DNA of 64,000 nucleotides from Diphasiastrum complanatum (lineage: Eukaryota; Streptophyta; Lycopodiopsida; Lycopodiales; Lycopodiaceae). Positions 61,866 to 64,000 of the stretch are shown piece after piece. A program made the position numbers and the translations under genes. Every line of letters starts with the position of its first letter. Positions within the stretch are counted from its first letter, which is position 1. The stretch spans positions 67,173,940 to 67,237,939 of the forward strand of contig CM055095.1 in assembly GCA_029204225.1 (NCBI GenBank), written 5' to 3'. Below the pieces are notes generated by a model. The model searched no databases. It saw only the letters and a list, made by a program, of their open reading frames with translations, and was not told the DNA's origin.

Positions 61866-62925
61866 TTGCATGGAAGAGAGGACGAATCTATGCTAGGTTC
61901 TTCATTGTGTCATGATACTAGAGAGGATGTATCTTTAGTATGTTATTATGACAAAAAAAATGTATTGAGTTGTGAAATAGTGTTGAAGACTAAAGAGGAT
62001 GTATCTTTGGCATGTATTTGTGACAACAAGAGAGCTATTAGAGAGGACATATCTTTGGAATGTGGTTGTTACAAAGGAAATAGCAAGTTCATTTTGGAAT
62101 GGCAATCTAAAAGCAAAGTTTGTGTGTTGGAGGTGAAGATCTCCGTCAAGGAGATGATGAGGAGTCAAAGCAACACAAAGAAAAATGCTCTATATGATGG
62201 TGATTATGTTTGAAACATTTTTTCAAACATTTGTAGCACAAGAGATAACCAATTCTCACACTCAAGCATACTTCTAGATGGGGTAAATGAGAGAAAATGT
62301 AGGACATTATTAGTATTTGTGTATTTGTCTTATTTCATTGAGGATATTAGCTGTGCTAAGTATGTCTTTTATTGTTTGCCAAGAGAGGCCTTAGTTTGCA
62401 AGATATCACACGTTTCATGTTTTGGAAAAAGATTCAAAATACAGTTTTTGTGTTGCTTTATTAGTATTTGTTATGTATACATTTTTCTAGAGGATATATC
62501 TAGGGAGGATGTGACAACTACAAAAGGTATTTCTGTAGTTTGTGATGGAAAAAATAAGGGGTATAGGTGTATTTTTCTAGGAAAAAAAAGGGGTTATTTC
62601 TTGTAGAGATCTCATATTTGGTGAGGGGTTTATTCATGAGAGCTTAAAAAATGAGAGGAATGAAAATGAGAGTGAAAAAGATAGAGATGATTTTGTAGAG
62701 TCAAGTCCTAAGGTTATTGATCAAGTAAATGTTAATGAGGTTGAATCATTAACACATCTAACACCTATTGTAAGGAGTGCACCTAGGGAGATCAAAGAAA
62801 TGTTATTTTCTAACCTTGATGTGGCGGCTTCTACTTTTGAGTATTCTACTCTTGGTAGGTGTTTGGTGGATCTTGGTGTTGACCAAGAACAGGAAGACCT
62901 TGTCATGGATCTTGGTGGTGATTAA
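61866..62925 (+). pseudogene. Unknown coding-like region with EDVSL repeats
   Basis: The frame 61866-62213 contains three degenerate copies of a motif of the form (R/K)ED(V/I)SLxC at about 61920, 61990 and 62045. A related EDISREDV occurs near 62495. From about 62600 to 62923 a further open frame is acidic and protein-like (NERNENESEKDRDDFVES, MLFSNLDVAASTFEYSTL). It follows a copia gag scrap, so it may be retroelement-derived. No family recognised. Confidence 0.35.
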
Positions 62926-63933
62926 GAATGGGAGGACCTGATCAACAAAAGGTTTGAAAAGGCTCAAGCTAGCATTCAAGAGGTGTTATGCAAGGCATTT
63001 TAATGATGGATCTACTCTTGGGATCTCATGTACTCTCATATTCATGGTGATCATGTTATCTCTTCGTTGGTTTGACTTGAGGAGAAACACGTTATCTTAT
63101 ATTTTCATGATATTTTAGGGACAAAGATTTGTAAAAATCAGCATGCTATTTTGCATTTGATCATAAAGAAAAGTATGTAAGATCTATCCTTAAAAAGTTG
63201 AAGAAAGATAATTTTTTTATTCTATCTTTGGAGGCTATTGTAAGCTTATTATAGAATATAGTGAATCATCCTTGAAGGGACACTATTATTAGTAAATATC
63301 ATTTTGAGAGCTTCATTTTTAAAAAAAATCTCTACTAAGCCTAACCATTGTGTTTATGAGCTTAGTCATGTTATGCAAAATCCTAGTGAAGTTTTTTGGT
63401 GTTTGGCAAGGAGCATCTTGTGCCACTTGGTACTATTGATTTTGGCATTGAGCATGGAACATCACCATGAATTAAAAGAGGATTTTCAAATACAAAGATT
63501 GATGGAGACCATGTGGGAAGAAAGGTAACAAGTGCATATTTAGTTATTGTGGAAGATGGAGTTGGAGCTTGGAAATCAAGCAAGAAAAGTACTAGTTTTT
63601 TGTTATCTAACAATTCAAGTTCAAGTACATAATGGATCTGATTTTTCCTTATTACATAGGTTTGGATGGACTCATGCAGGTTTCAAAGACCTAGTTGTAT
63701 ACTCATCTTTATCCTTTCTACTTAGTGTTTGATAGAGATCATTCGATCTTATGGTTGCTTCATCTTAATGGCATTGTTTTCACTCTACATACTGAAATGG
63801 AGTTTGATCATTAGAGTAGTTTTGAGTTTAGAAAGGGCCTTTTGTCATGATGTTTCTTATTTTTTTCAGCGTTTTGAATTTTTTTTTGGACCAATTGTAA
63901 AAGTACATGTGTACTTTTACGTAACCTAGACAA

Positions 63934-63935
<2 letters not shown>
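62926..63935. other. Degenerate sequence, no gene recognised
   Basis: Short broken frames, probably continuing the preceding remnant. Confidence 0.45.

Positions 63936-64000
<65 letters not shown>
63936..64000. repeat. (CT)n microsatellite running to the window end
   Basis: A CT run of at least 65 bp that continues beyond the window. Confidence 0.98.

Overview
The window looks like land-plant nuclear DNA, most likely from a large, repeat-rich genome such as a gymnosperm (this lineage is an inference). It is AT-rich, has GT-AG introns of plant type, carries many decayed Ty1/copia and Ty3/gypsy retrotransposons nested in one another, and has long (CT)n/(GA)n microsatellites. Two host-type genes can be recognised. 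One is a broken copy of the GINS replication subunit PSF3 (exons 1-3, 30545-31168). The other is a two-copy gene of unknown function whose N-terminus resembles a HeLo/RPW8-type helical bundle (minus strand, 6679-7538 and 55996-56855). These two copies lie in a direct segmental duplication about 49.3 kb apart (4645-8955 and 53963-58495).

The most striking part is 12.1-20.8 kb. A Ty3/gypsy element (left half 10406-12110, right half 20821-22594, then an extra coiled-coil ORF to 25660) has lost its reverse-transcriptase core and holds about 8.6 kb of foreign, tightly packed, intron-containing genes. From left to right these are: a truncated minus-strand gene (D, up to 12364); a plus-strand gene (A, 13205-15004) that starts as a divergent histone H3 and ends as a Ulp1-type cysteine protease; a minus-strand gene of unknown family (E, 14929-16608); an intact two-exon acidic protein (C, 16699-17868); and a minus-strand DDE-transposase-like gene (B, 18028 to about 20560) with a GDL...CLYC block, a CTLH block and a C-terminal SQGMEKSH block. 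D/A and E/C are divergent pairs; A/E and C/B are convergent pairs. The exon phases mostly fit, which supports real genes, but A, B, D and E each carry a few stops or frameshifts, so this copy is probably dead. I read it as a degenerate multi-gene DNA transposon carrying a histone H3-Ulp1 fusion. I know of no described element with that combination, but its ends were not found. Related gene E fragments occur twice more in the window (39408-40470 minus, 59460-60114 plus), which suggests a repeat family.

The remainder runs as follows. 1-4.6 kb: intergenic DNA with a gypsy gag scrap and a (CT)n tract. 9.6-10.4 kb: copia gag scrap. 25.7-29.7 kb: microsatellites and a second copy of the 12-25 kb gypsy family containing a 1.1-kb internal inversion. 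30-31 kb: the PSF3 pseudogene. 33.5-36 kb: a minus-strand gypsy remnant. 38.6-40.8 kb: a copia LTR, the second gene E copy and a copia scrap. 42.2-47.9 kb: a decayed copia element interrupted by a 716-bp solo LTR with a near-perfect 5-bp target duplication. 49-52 kb: gypsy and copia RT scraps. 54-58.5 kb: the second duplication copy, with a GC-rich minisatellite. 59.5-63 kb: the third gene E copy and more retroelement scraps. No rRNA, tRNA or CRISPR array was seen.
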